A DNA stretch of 41,322 bases from Leptolinea sp. UBA5203. Lineage in GTDB: Bacteria > Chloroflexota > Anaerolineae > Anaerolineales > Anaerolineaceae. The notes beneath the pieces were generated by a model. It did no database searches. It saw nothing but the letters and a program-made list of their open reading frames with translations, and was not told where the DNA came from. Shown piece after piece: positions 1 to 7,770 of the stretch. The stretch is from positions 51,950-93,271 of the forward strand of contig DHVR01000043.1 of the NCBI GenBank assembly GCA_002412765.1, in the 5' to 3' direction. The position numbers and the translations under genes are program-made. The stretch's first letter is position 1; each line of letters starts with the position of its first letter.

Positions 1-1717
1 TGAAAACCAGGTCCTTTTCCAGGGCGTCATTTTCAATTTCTGCCGGCAACACAGGGATCAAACGATAGGCAAATCCCAAAACCCGCAGGGCATCGCTGGT
101 CATGGCATCATTGGCTGTCAGAATCTTTGCTTTGATCTCGTCGGTAAGAGGCACAACTTTGTTTTCATTGGTCTCATATTGGTTACACAGATTCAAAACA
201 ACATCCGGGGCGCCCTTCACTGCAACCGCATACCATTCGCGGCCATCATTGGCAGCCAGCACTGTTTTATCATCCACCTGGGGATGCTTGATGGCGTGCA
301 TGGTGACCATACGTTTGCGGGTGGAATCAAACGGAATTTCATAAGTTCGAGGATAATTTTCCTGCAGCGAAGTGGTAATTTCACCTGCTTTGGCAGCTGC
401 AACTAATAACGCGCCTTCGGTGGGATCCCCAATCAACTGATAGGATGGATTTCCATTTTCATCCGTTTTCTGAACCAAATCGGAATCATTATTCAAAGCC
501 GCTGACCACAAAGTATCTTTGGCAGCCGGATAGGCGTTGATATCCACAACCTGTCCATTTTTCAGGAAGGTACCTTTGGGTTCATAGCCTTTGCCGCTGA
601 TCTCAAGTAAAACCCCATCCGCCCATAATCGGGTGACGGTCATCTTATTTTGGGTCAGGGTGCCGGTTTTATCCGAGCAAATGACAGTGGCTGAACCAAG
701 GGTTTCCACGGAAGCCAGACGGCGAATCAAAGCATGGCGTTTTACCATTTCGCCCATACCCATGGCCAGACTGATAGTCACTACGGCAGGCAGGCCTTCC
801 GGAACGGCAGCAATCGCCAGGCTAACCGCCACCATGAAGAGATCTTTCAATAGGGTGGCATCAATATGTCCAAGGTTTTGTAAAATACCCACCCCAAAAA
901 CCAGGCCGCAGACGCCCAAGCAGGCATAGCCTAAAGTGCGTCCCAATTGATCCAGACGCTGCTGTAAGGGAGTATCCCCTTCATCCACGCTTTGCAGCAT
1001 ACCGGCAATCATCCCCAACTGGGTATACATACCGGTGCTGACGACCACACCCGTACCGCGGCCATAAGTCACCGTGGTTCCCATAAAGGCAGTATTCTTG
1101 CGATCCCCCAGGGAGGCTTCCTTATCATTGATGATCTCAACATTTTTTTGAACCGGCACAGATTCTCCGGTCAGGGCAGCTTCATCGATGCGCAGGTTGA
1201 CAGCTTCCAGAAGACGAAGATCAGAGGGGATGAAATTTCCGGCTTCCAGAAAAACAATATCCCCGGGAACCAGTTCACGTGCCGGAACCATCACCCGTTC
1301 TCCATTACGCAATACTTGCGCTTCCGGGGCTGCCATTTTTTTCAGCGCAGCCAGGGCCTGCTCGGCACGGCTTTCTTGAACTACCCCTAAAATTGCGTTC
1401 AATAAGACAATAGTAATGATGGCTGCAGCTTCTACATAGTCTCCTAATAGTGCAGACACAACGGCAGCGATAATCAACATCATAACAATAAAATCTTTAA
1501 ATTGATCAAGCAGCATAGCAAAAAAACCAGCGCGTGGCTTTTCAAGCAGTTCGTTAGGGCCAAATTTTAATTGGCGCTGTTTGACCTCCTCAGCGTTCAA
1601 TCCATGATGCTGTCTGGTATCCAGTTTTTTTAAAAGCTCATCTGGTTGCAGAGCATGCCAGCTGATTTTCAACTCCCCGTCAGCCATTGGATTTTGTTCG
1701 GTAGTGGAAAGGGTCAT
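1..1717 (-). CDS. P2A-type (calcium-transporting-like) cation P-type ATPase, C-terminal part cut by window edge
   Basis: About 572 N-terminal residues are present and the frame runs off the left edge. In order: an N-terminal cation-ATPase domain (about 15-85), the first TM pair, the actuator domain with LTGES (near 185), an M4 segment with PEGLP, the phosphorylation motif DKTGT with the acceptor Asp at about residue 349, and the nucleotide-binding KGAP motif. PEGLP and the position of the Asp fit SERCA/PMCA-like Ca2+ (or Mn2+) exporters of the plasma membrane. The C-terminal TM segments M5-M10, which hold most ion ligands, are outside the window, so the ion is inferred. The start ATG at 1717 has AAGGAG nine bases upstream. 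It lies 75 bases behind glgC on the same strand and may be cotranscribed with it. Confidence 0.93.
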   Translation of the reverse strand, partial: MTLSTTEQNPMADGELKISWHALQPDELLKKLDTRQHHGLNAEEVKQRQLKFGPNELLEKPRAGFFAMLLDQFKDFIVMMLIIAAVVSALLGDYVEAAAIITIVLLNAILGVVQESRAEQALAALKKMAAPEAQVLRNGERVMVPARELVPGDIVFLEAGNFIPSDLRLLEAVNLRIDEAALTGESVPVQKNVEIINDKEASLGDRKNTAFMGTTVTYGRGTGVVVSTGMYTQLGMIAGMLQSVDEGDTPLQQRLDQLGRTLGYACLGVCGLVFGVGILQNLGHIDATLLKDLFMVAVSLAIAAVPEGLPAVVTISLAMGMGEMVKRHALIRRLASVETLGSATVICSDKTGTLTQNKMTVTRLWADGVLLEISGKGYEPKGTFLKNGQVVDINAYPAAKDTLWSAALNNDSDLVQKTDENGNPSYQLIGDPTEGALLVAAAKAGEITTSLQENYPRTYEIPFDSTRKRMVTMHAIKHPQVDDKTVLAANDGREWYAVAVKGAPDVVLNLCNQYETNENKVVPLTDEIKAKILTANDAMTSDALRVLGFAYRLIPVLPAEIENDALEKDLVF

Positions 1718-1792
1718 CAATTTTGTCTCCTTCAGAATTTTATTCGGATGGATGGGATTCGACCCAAGCAATCCGACCATAAACATGAATGA

Positions 1793-3058
1793 TTAAACGG
1801 GACCAATTTCTGTGCCATGATTTAAAACCGTGTTTTTTGGAATAACAACAATACCATCCCGTACCACATATTGTTGGCTATTAAAATCAGTCCCTCTGGC
1901 GAATGGCTTAATGGTTACCCCATCGCCGATATGAACATTTTTATCAATAATTGCGCCTTCAATTTTGCAATTCTTCCCAATTCCCAGGGGAACCGCATCA
2001 ATAATTTCATCTTCACTTTCAGAATTCTGATAATAATCCGAACCCATCAGAATGCTGTCCTTGATGACTGAGTTGCTTTGTATTTGGCTGCGCAGCCCAA
2101 TCACGGAGTGCTCAATTTTTGAATCAACAATTCTACAGCCATCCGCCAGGAGAACATTTTCCAATTTACTATTGGAGATAACTGAACCGGGAATAAACCG
2201 AGCCCGGGTATATATCGGCCGTTTTGGATCATAAAAATTAAAAGAGGGGTTCTGCTCCGTAAGTTGCAAGTTGGTTTCATAAAAAGAACGAATGGTCCCA
2301 ATATCTACCCAATAATCCTCAAAATCATAACCAAAAACTCGGTGGGAACCTATCGCATGTGGAATAAGATGCCCCCCAAAATCTTCAAATTCTTGCTCTT
2401 GCAGTAATTCAATCAGTGCGTTTGTCTTGAACAAATAGATGCCCATGGAACCCAAATAGGGTTGCTCCACATCATCACGGCTTTTCATTAATTCCAATAA
2501 GTGCGGATCAGTGGGCTTTTCAGCAAAATTTACTATCCGGTTATCAGCATCCTTTTTCAGGATACCAAATCGATCTGCTTCTGAGGCTAAAACGGGTTGG
2601 ACGGCAACGGTAATGTCCGCATCGTTATCCCAATGAGCCTGAGCTAATTTGGCATAATCCATGCGGTACAGATGATCGCCGGCCAGAATCAGGACGTATT
2701 TTGCCTGGGTGGAAATAATCTGCCCCAGTTGTTTTCTGACTGCGTCCGCAGTCCCCTGGTACCAATCCGTGTGCTGCATGGTTTGTTCAGCAGCCCAGAT
2801 CTGTACCCAACCAGTGTGAAAGGCATCAAATTGATAGGAACGGGAAATATGTCGATGAAGGGAAACGGTATTGAATTGGGTTAAAACAGCAATTTTGTAG
2901 ACACCGGAATTAATACAATTGCTGATCGGAATATCAATTAATCGATACTGACCAGCAATTGGAACAGCAGGTTTGGAACGCTGCTGAGTAAGAGGATATA
3001 AACGGCTACCTCTTCCTCCGCCTAAAATGACAGTTAGAACCTCATCCAATGATGGCAT
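1793..3058 (-). CDS. glgC: glucose-1-phosphate adenylyltransferase (ADP-glucose pyrophosphorylase)
   Basis: 421 residues, the normal length. It makes ADP-glucose from ATP and glucose-1-phosphate, the committed step of bacterial glycogen synthesis in the cytoplasm. Seen: the nucleotidyltransferase signature GGGRGSRLYPLT (13-24) followed by KPAVPIAG, ISNCINSGV, AGDHLYRMDY (about 125-134), NFAEKPTD and SMGIYLFK. The C-terminal third is a left-handed beta-helix with repeated hexapeptides (NCKIEGAIIDKNVHIGDGV). The start is fixed by a strong AGGAGGAGG a few bases upstream. No other glg gene is in the window; the downstream neighbour is the cation ATPase. A -10 box (3087-3092) lies close upstream, just after a terminator. 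Confidence 0.96.
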   Translation of the reverse strand: MPSLDEVLTVILGGGRGSRLYPLTQQRSKPAVPIAGQYRLIDIPISNCINSGVYKIAVLTQFNTVSLHRHISRSYQFDAFHTGWVQIWAAEQTMQHTDWYQGTADAVRKQLGQIISTQAKYVLILAGDHLYRMDYAKLAQAHWDNDADITVAVQPVLASEADRFGILKKDADNRIVNFAEKPTDPHLLELMKSRDDVEQPYLGSMGIYLFKTNALIELLQEQEFEDFGGHLIPHAIGSHRVFGYDFEDYWVDIGTIRSFYETNLQLTEQNPSFNFYDPKRPIYTRARFIPGSVISNSKLENVLLADGCRIVDSKIEHSVIGLRSQIQSNSVIKDSILMGSDYYQNSESEDEIIDAVPLGIGKNCKIEGAIIDKNVHIGDGVTIKPFARGTDFNSQQYVVRDGIVVIPKNTVLNHGTEIGPV

Positions 3059-3086
3059 ACTTCCTCCTCCTGATCATAACTAGGGT

Positions 3087-3092
3087 ATTATA
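3087..3092 (-). promoter_or_regulatory. candidate -10 box for glgC
   Basis: TATAAT on the minus strand, about 28 bases before the glgC ATG. It directly follows the T-run of the terminator at 3094-3125, so transcription of glgC probably starts fresh here with a leader of roughly 20 bases. No good -35 hexamer is visible 16-18 bases further up, because that stretch is the terminator hairpin itself. Confidence 0.4.
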
Positions 3093-3093
3093 C

Positions 3094-3125
3094 AAAAAAA
3101 CCGTATGATTAGATTAATCATACGG
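3094..3125 (-). terminator. Rho-independent terminator upstream of glgC
   Basis: On the minus strand a perfect 10-bp stem (CCGTATGATT/AATCATACGG) with a 5-base loop is followed by seven Ts. It ends any transcript coming from the STAS-domain gene 335 bases upstream, or could act as an attenuator in a longer glgC leader. The adjacent TATAAT favours the first reading. Confidence 0.85.
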
Positions 3126-3460
3126 CCATTGTAAAGGATAGTCCAACCTAACCATTGCGTCAATATGTCGAATATCATAAATCATCGGGTTAAAAGTGAT
3201 GTGAATAATTAATCACCATTAGTAAATTGCCATTCTTCTTGCGAGCAAATCCCCCAATACGCCCTTTATTCAAGTGGGGAGTGAATAACGGGATCAGGGT
3301 AGGGGTGCGAGGCTCGCGCCCTAACGCTGAATGGATACGGTGTCCAATCCCAAAAGAAAAAAGTGCCAATTTATGTGGATCCTAAAGGACCTTTATCCTG
3401 AAGGGGTGCTTTCGTAACTTGCTGTTGCGAATTATTCCATATGATAGACTCCGAATTGGA
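3126..3460. other. non-coding stretch with one imperfect palindrome
   Basis: No convincing coding frame. It holds an imperfect palindrome at 3300-3323 (TAGGGGTGCGAG, one base, CTCGCGCCCTA), which resembles a REP-type intergenic element. No T-run follows it, so it is not an obvious terminator. No RNA gene is recognised. Confidence 0.5.
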
Positions 3461-3823
3461 TTATTGAGTAATCAACCACTCCATGGCTTCTTCACGGGTG
3501 TTAAAATCGTGAAAATCACGGCCGGAAAAAGTACTAATTGCTTTTAAGGCAATCTTTAATAATCCGGTTATCCCCACTACTGTTGCAGCTTTGATGTATG
3601 GGGTATTCCCTTTGGTAAAGGACTTCATGGCTTCCAAAATGTCATTATTGAAATGCGCTCCAGTAGCATCAAACACCGCCAAAACAGATTTTGGTGGGTT
3701 GGAATGAATCATTCTGGCGGCTTCATCCAAAGCTTTCACGAATTCCTCACCAGGCTTCATGTTTGTAAAATCTTCCACCAGAATCGCTTTTCCCTTATAG
3801 GTAATAAATTCTAATCTTTCCAT
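3461..3823 (-). CDS. STAS/SpoIIAA-like (SEC14-type) domain protein
   Basis: 120 residues from the ATG at 3823. That start is chosen over an ATG 60 bases upstream because AAGGAG sits at proper spacing before it. The pattern of a central hydrophobic strand VLAVFDATG, then FNNDILEAMKSF, ATVVGITGLLKI and a terminal FNTREEAMEWL matches the small bacterial SpoIIAA-like family related to STAS/SEC14 domains. That family is single-domain and cytoplasmic with no defined biochemical role. The canonical phosphorylatable Ser of true SpoIIAA is not evident. It lies 68 bases downstream of the MFS gene on the same strand and may share its transcript. Function is unknown; the fold assignment is fairly safe. 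Confidence 0.78.
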   Translation of the reverse strand: MERLEFITYKGKAILVEDFTNMKPGEEFVKALDEAARMIHSNPPKSVLAVFDATGAHFNNDILEAMKSFTKGNTPYIKAATVVGITGLLKIALKAISTFSGRDFHDFNTREEAMEWLITQ

Positions 3824-3891
3824 CAACAACTCCTTCAAGCAATATTCTTCTATTGGAACATATTTAACCGGAATTGTCCGCAAAATTATTG

Positions 3892-5154
3892 TTAATTTTT
3901 GTAAAGAAAACGAAATTCTTGGTCAGGGATGCGTAATCGCTGCCCACCCAATCCATGCAGTGCGAGATACACAAGCACCACCACAAAACCTATCCCTGCG
4001 CAGCCAATCCATAGCCATTGTGGATTCAAATTATCCAGTACCATCCCGCCGCATAACGACGCAAAGGTGTTGGGTAATACCCAGCCTAATTCAAAGACCG
4101 CCATATACCGTCCGCGTTTCTCTTCACTGGCAAACCGGGATACCATGGCCATCATCACCGGACTCATGGTCATTTCACCAATCGTAATTAAAATTATACA
4201 CAGGGCGAACCATGGAATCTGTGCGACAAATCCAAACAAACCAAAGCCTATCATATACAAAAATCCGCTGAAAGCCATCACCAGCATAGGAGGATATTTC
4301 ACCGTTTTACCAGCGATCCAAAGCTGCATAAAGACCACCATCAGGGCATTTAAACTGAGCAGCAGCCCGAATTGAGAAGCCTGAACGCCATGGGTATCGC
4401 GCAGAAACACCGGCAGGGTGGTATTCAACTGTTCATAAACCATTTGAATCAAAACCAGGGCACCGATCAGCAGCAAATACAACCGATCCTGAAACACACC
4501 CAAATAACCCCGAAAAGTCATGGCCAAACTCTGGCCGGCTTGATGCGCTGTGGGAGTCGGTTTTGTTTCGGGGATAAAAAGATACACAAAACCAGCGGTG
4601 ATTAAACTGAGAAAGGCGTCCAGTAAAAAGATGAGCAGGAAATTGTGGTTGGCTAAAAGCCCTCCAATGACCGGTCCAATGGCGAATGAGATATTGTACG
4701 CCACCCGGATAATACCAAATCCGGAGGCCTGTTTTTCTTGCGGCAGTAAGTCCAACACCATTGCATTTTGAGCCGGCGAGCCGGCATTCGCAAGAATTCC
4801 TGTTAAACCGGCTACCAAATAAAAGAGATTCAAGTCCTGGACAAACCCGAATGCCAGGCTGGCGGAAGCGCTGGCAAGAATTCCAAACAGGATCATCTTT
4901 TTTCGGCCGAACTTATCCGCAATGGCCCCGCCAATCATGCTGCCGGTTAAGGAAGTGACCGCGAAGATGGCAAACAATTGACCAGCTTGCGTCATGCCTA
5001 CATTAAAATGCCGCGTGACATACAAAGCCAGGAAAGGGTACATCAAAGCTGAACCCATATGGTCGATAAAGACCGCCAATACCAGGGTCCAGAAAGTTTT
5101 GGGATACTCGTTAATGAAAGTATGAAAACGTTGAATCACCATGGCTCCATTCAT
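3892..5154 (-). CDS. MFS transporter (multidrug-efflux-like)
   Basis: 420 residues with about 12 hydrophobic segments. The MFS loop 2-3 motif GGAIADKFGRKKMI is near residues 75-88. The N-terminal half also contains GxxGPxxGG-like sequence (AIGPVIGGLL), the motif C typical of drug/H+ antiporters. It is expected in the cytoplasmic membrane; the substrate cannot be read from sequence. The start is uncertain: the first ATG (5154) has no clear ribosome site, while an ATG four codons later has GGAG very close. It is divergent from the MmcQ/YjbR gene, with 87 AT-rich bases between them that must hold both promoters. Confidence 0.88.
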   Translation of the reverse strand: MNGAMVIQRFHTFINEYPKTFWTLVLAVFIDHMGSALMYPFLALYVTRHFNVGMTQAGQLFAIFAVTSLTGSMIGGAIADKFGRKKMILFGILASASASLAFGFVQDLNLFYLVAGLTGILANAGSPAQNAMVLDLLPQEKQASGFGIIRVAYNISFAIGPVIGGLLANHNFLLIFLLDAFLSLITAGFVYLFIPETKPTPTAHQAGQSLAMTFRGYLGVFQDRLYLLLIGALVLIQMVYEQLNTTLPVFLRDTHGVQASQFGLLLSLNALMVVFMQLWIAGKTVKYPPMLVMAFSGFLYMIGFGLFGFVAQIPWFALCIILITIGEMTMSPVMMAMVSRFASEEKRGRYMAVFELGWVLPNTFASLCGGMVLDNLNPQWLWIGCAGIGFVVVLVYLALHGLGGQRLRIPDQEFRFLYKN

Positions 5155-5241
5155 TATGTTTTTCAGAAGTATTTATACTATACTAATTAAGATACGATTG
5201 ATGATGTTCTTTAAATATATTTCCACAGCGCGAGGTGATAT

Positions 5242-5604
5242 ATGACATATGAAGAATTATGTGCATATCTATTAAAACATCCCGGCGCAATCAAGGAACA
5301 CCCCCTTGGGGCGGATATCCTTGCCTTCAAAGTTAATGAAAGAATTTTCGCTTTGCTGGCTCTACAAAAAAAACCCATTGAACTTACCTTAAAATGTAAA
5401 GTTGAAAATAAACTGCAATATCAAAAACATATCCCTTCCATGATATGTGGAACCATCACCAACCGGACGTTGTGGGTTACCGTTCCATTAGAAAAGGGCG
5501 TTCCCCTCGATAGAGTATTGAACTTGATTGATGAATCCTACGAAATCATTTTAAAAAGTATCAAGAAATCAACCCGCGAGAAACTGCGTTGGGACAAAGT
5601 TTAA
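5242..5604 (+). CDS. MmcQ/YjbR family protein
   Basis: 120 residues. Features of the family: TYEELCAYLLKHPGA at the N-terminus, KVNERIFALLAL, LTLKCK, then NRTLWVTVPLEKGVPLDRVLNLIDESYEII. MmcQ/YjbR proteins have a CyaY-like fold and are often described as DNA-binding-like, but their role is not settled. An almost ideal ribosome-binding site (GAGGTGAT) precedes the ATG. It is a single-gene unit, divergent from the MFS gene. The 217 bases after it hold only short dyads (5641-5659 and 5779-5798) and no clear terminator. Confidence 0.85.
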   Translation: MTYEELCAYLLKHPGAIKEHPLGADILAFKVNERIFALLALQKKPIELTLKCKVENKLQYQKHIPSMICGTITNRTLWVTVPLEKGVPLDRVLNLIDESYEIILKSIKKSTREKLRWDKV

Positions 5605-5778
5605 CGATTACCCTTTACCCTCCACCCTGACTATCAAATTCATGGTGGATATATCCATGTTCGGGGTGAATTGCCTTGCACGAAGATGGTATATTTCACT
5701 TTTTATTTGTAATCCATTGATTTTTTAGCTCATCTTAATAGCCTGATCTTGGTTTCCCATATAAAATGTAGGATGCTA

Positions 5779-5798
5779 GCTTAATGCGTGTATTAAGC
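5779..5798. promoter_or_regulatory. short inverted repeat in the leader of the chemotaxis gene
   Basis: GCTTAA, eight bases, TTAAGC. It lies 24 bases before the chemotaxis-protein ATG and could be an operator or leader hairpin. Evidence is only the dyad. Confidence 0.25.
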
Positions 5799-5821
5799 CT
5801 TTACGGAAACAGGAGACCAGC

Positions 5822-7621
5822 ATGATTTCATCGATCGTCACTTTCTTAAAGGAAAGTTACCAGGAACTTGCTCACCAAGATCAACAGGATATGGCCGAAT
5901 TTTCCAAATGGCGCAGTCGTGCCATCCAGTCCATTTTGGTCGCTGCCAGTATTCTAGCCATCCCTCTGTTGGCTCTTTCCTTTAGCCGCGCAACCGACGG
6001 TCTGGCTTCAAAGATCATATTAGGCGTTTACAGCTTGATGTTCCTGGGGTCAATCCTTTTGGCATTCAATAAACAATGGTCTTCCAAATTTCGTGGAAAT
6101 GTTTTTTGCAGCATACTCTATCTGGTTGGCATCGCATCCTTGCTGCGAAGTGGACAAACCGGCATTGGCCAGGAATATTTAATGATTCCTCCTCTGGTAG
6201 CAGTGATCTTGATCAGTGTACAAAGTGGAATTGTTTTCCTGGGAATTTCCAGTTTCATTTTATTATTCTTTCCATGGATGGCAACTAGCGGCCTGTTGGA
6301 TGCTTTTTTAGGAAGCCATACCGATTGGGGTTCACTCTCCAATTGGCTGATCCAAAACACAATCACGCTCATTTTAATCCTGTTTCTATTTGTTCTTTTG
6401 CTTCGTTTTTACCGCCTTTTCCTGCAAGGCTTAAGCGAAATGGCAGAAAAGAATTCTATAACCGAGCGAAATAACCAAAAAAGCCAAATCATGATTGAGG
6501 GTATCGGTAGCCATGTCAAAGATCTATGTCAGGAATTATCCCATCTTGATTTGGCTTCATCCGAGATTAATATTAACGCCGTAGAGGTTCGCGATGATCT
6601 TACCCATATCAGCGGCACCTTGCAGCAGGTAGCACTGGGAATTTCCCAGCAAACGGATTCCATCACCAGTACCGCCAGTGCAGTTGAAAAAGTCATCCAG
6701 GCAGTAGACACCGTATCCAGCGGCACCCTGGAGCAGCAAAAAGCAGTGGAAGATGCTTCTGTGATCGCCGTCGAATTGGTAAAAATCTTCCAGAACATTG
6801 CCAACAATGCCAAAAATGTACAGGGGGAAGCCAAAGCCGCGGCCAATACGGCTCAAACTGGCACCCTGACAGTGGAAGAAACCATCCAGAGCATGCAGTC
6901 CATCAAACATAAAACCGATCAAACCGCTGAGATCGTTGCCAGTATGGGCAAACAATCCGAGCGGGTTAATGACATCCTCAAAACCATTTCCGACATTGCC
7001 AGCCAAACCAATCTACTAGCCTTAAATGCTGCCATCGAAGCGGCACGAGCCGGAATCCATGGAAAGGGCTTTGCTGTGGTGGCGGATGAAGTACGAAAGC
7101 TAGCCGATCGTTCTGCCCAGGCCGCTCAGGAAATTTCCACCATCATCCACGCCATTCAAACCACTATTACGGATGCCGTTACTTCGATGCAGGAAAGCAG
7201 CCAGGAAGTGGAAGCCGGATTCAGCCGGGCAAATTTATCCGGCAAGGCGCTCTTTGAAATATTAGAGTCTGTGGAATCAGTTTATGATCACGCTGGTAAT
7301 ACGGTCCGGGCAGCGGAGACCAACCTTGTTACCTCCAATCAACTGGTCTCAGCCATGGATGCCGTCTCCGAAGTCGTGGAAAGGAATATTGCCTCCAGCC
7401 TCAGCATGAAAGATAATACCAACACCATGACACAATCCATCGAAAGCATTGCCAGTGTAAGTGAACAAAACAACGCCGCCATGGAAGAGATCTCTTCTGC
7501 CACGCAGGAAATCCATCAAAATTTAGTCACAGTAACCCAATCCGTCCAGCAATTGCCGCAACTAACACAACACCTTACTCGGATCAGTCAACAAATCAAT
7601 CAATTACTTGAAATGGGGTGA
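5822..7621 (+). CDS. methyl-accepting chemotaxis protein with a six-TM N-terminus
   Basis: 599 residues. The first 200 are hydrophobic, with about six membrane spans and very short loops, so no extracytoplasmic sensor domain is present. A long helical region follows, with the conserved MCP signalling hairpin SQTNLLALNAAIEAARAG and GFAVVADEVRKLADRSAQAAQEI (about 386-441), where CheA/CheW dock. Gln/Glu-rich helices flank the tip as expected for methylation regions. There is no obvious HAMP domain between membrane part and coil. GGAG precedes the ATG. No che or flagellar gene lies in the window, so it is an orphan receptor here. It probably senses something in or near the membrane; the ligand is unknown. 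Confidence 0.93.
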   Translation: MISSIVTFLKESYQELAHQDQQDMAEFSKWRSRAIQSILVAASILAIPLLALSFSRATDGLASKIILGVYSLMFLGSILLAFNKQWSSKFRGNVFCSILYLVGIASLLRSGQTGIGQEYLMIPPLVAVILISVQSGIVFLGISSFILLFFPWMATSGLLDAFLGSHTDWGSLSNWLIQNTITLILILFLFVLLLRFYRLFLQGLSEMAEKNSITERNNQKSQIMIEGIGSHVKDLCQELSHLDLASSEININAVEVRDDLTHISGTLQQVALGISQQTDSITSTASAVEKVIQAVDTVSSGTLEQQKAVEDASVIAVELVKIFQNIANNAKNVQGEAKAAANTAQTGTLTVEETIQSMQSIKHKTDQTAEIVASMGKQSERVNDILKTISDIASQTNLLALNAAIEAARAGIHGKGFAVVADEVRKLADRSAQAAQEISTIIHAIQTTITDAVTSMQESSQEVEAGFSRANLSGKALFEILESVESVYDHAGNTVRAAETNLVTSNQLVSAMDAVSEVVERNIASSLSMKDNTNTMTQSIESIASVSEQNNAAMEEISSATQEIHQNLVTVTQSVQQLPQLTQHLTRISQQINQLLEMG

Positions 7622-7702
7622 CTTGCCCCTATTTCCATGTATTATTGAGTTATATTCCATCCTCCCCGACCAGCCAGGGGGGATATCTATGCTTAATACC
7701 AG

Positions 7703-7732
7703 TTGGCAAGATAGAATAGAGTTAGGTATAAT
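7703..7732 (+). promoter_or_regulatory. sigma-70-type promoter for the ParB-like/Usp gene
   Basis: TTGGCA at 7703-7708, an 18-base spacer, and a consensus TATAAT at 7727-7732, 38 bases upstream of the ATG at 7771. Position and match are both good. Confidence 0.65.
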
Positions 7733-7770
7733 CTCCTTCCGATGCAAAAGGATCGAGATACAGGATTTCT

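Noticed and set aside
3126..3460. A riboswitch in the glgC leader
   Set aside because: No known riboswitch core is recognised, and a promoter close to glgC makes a long leader unlikely.
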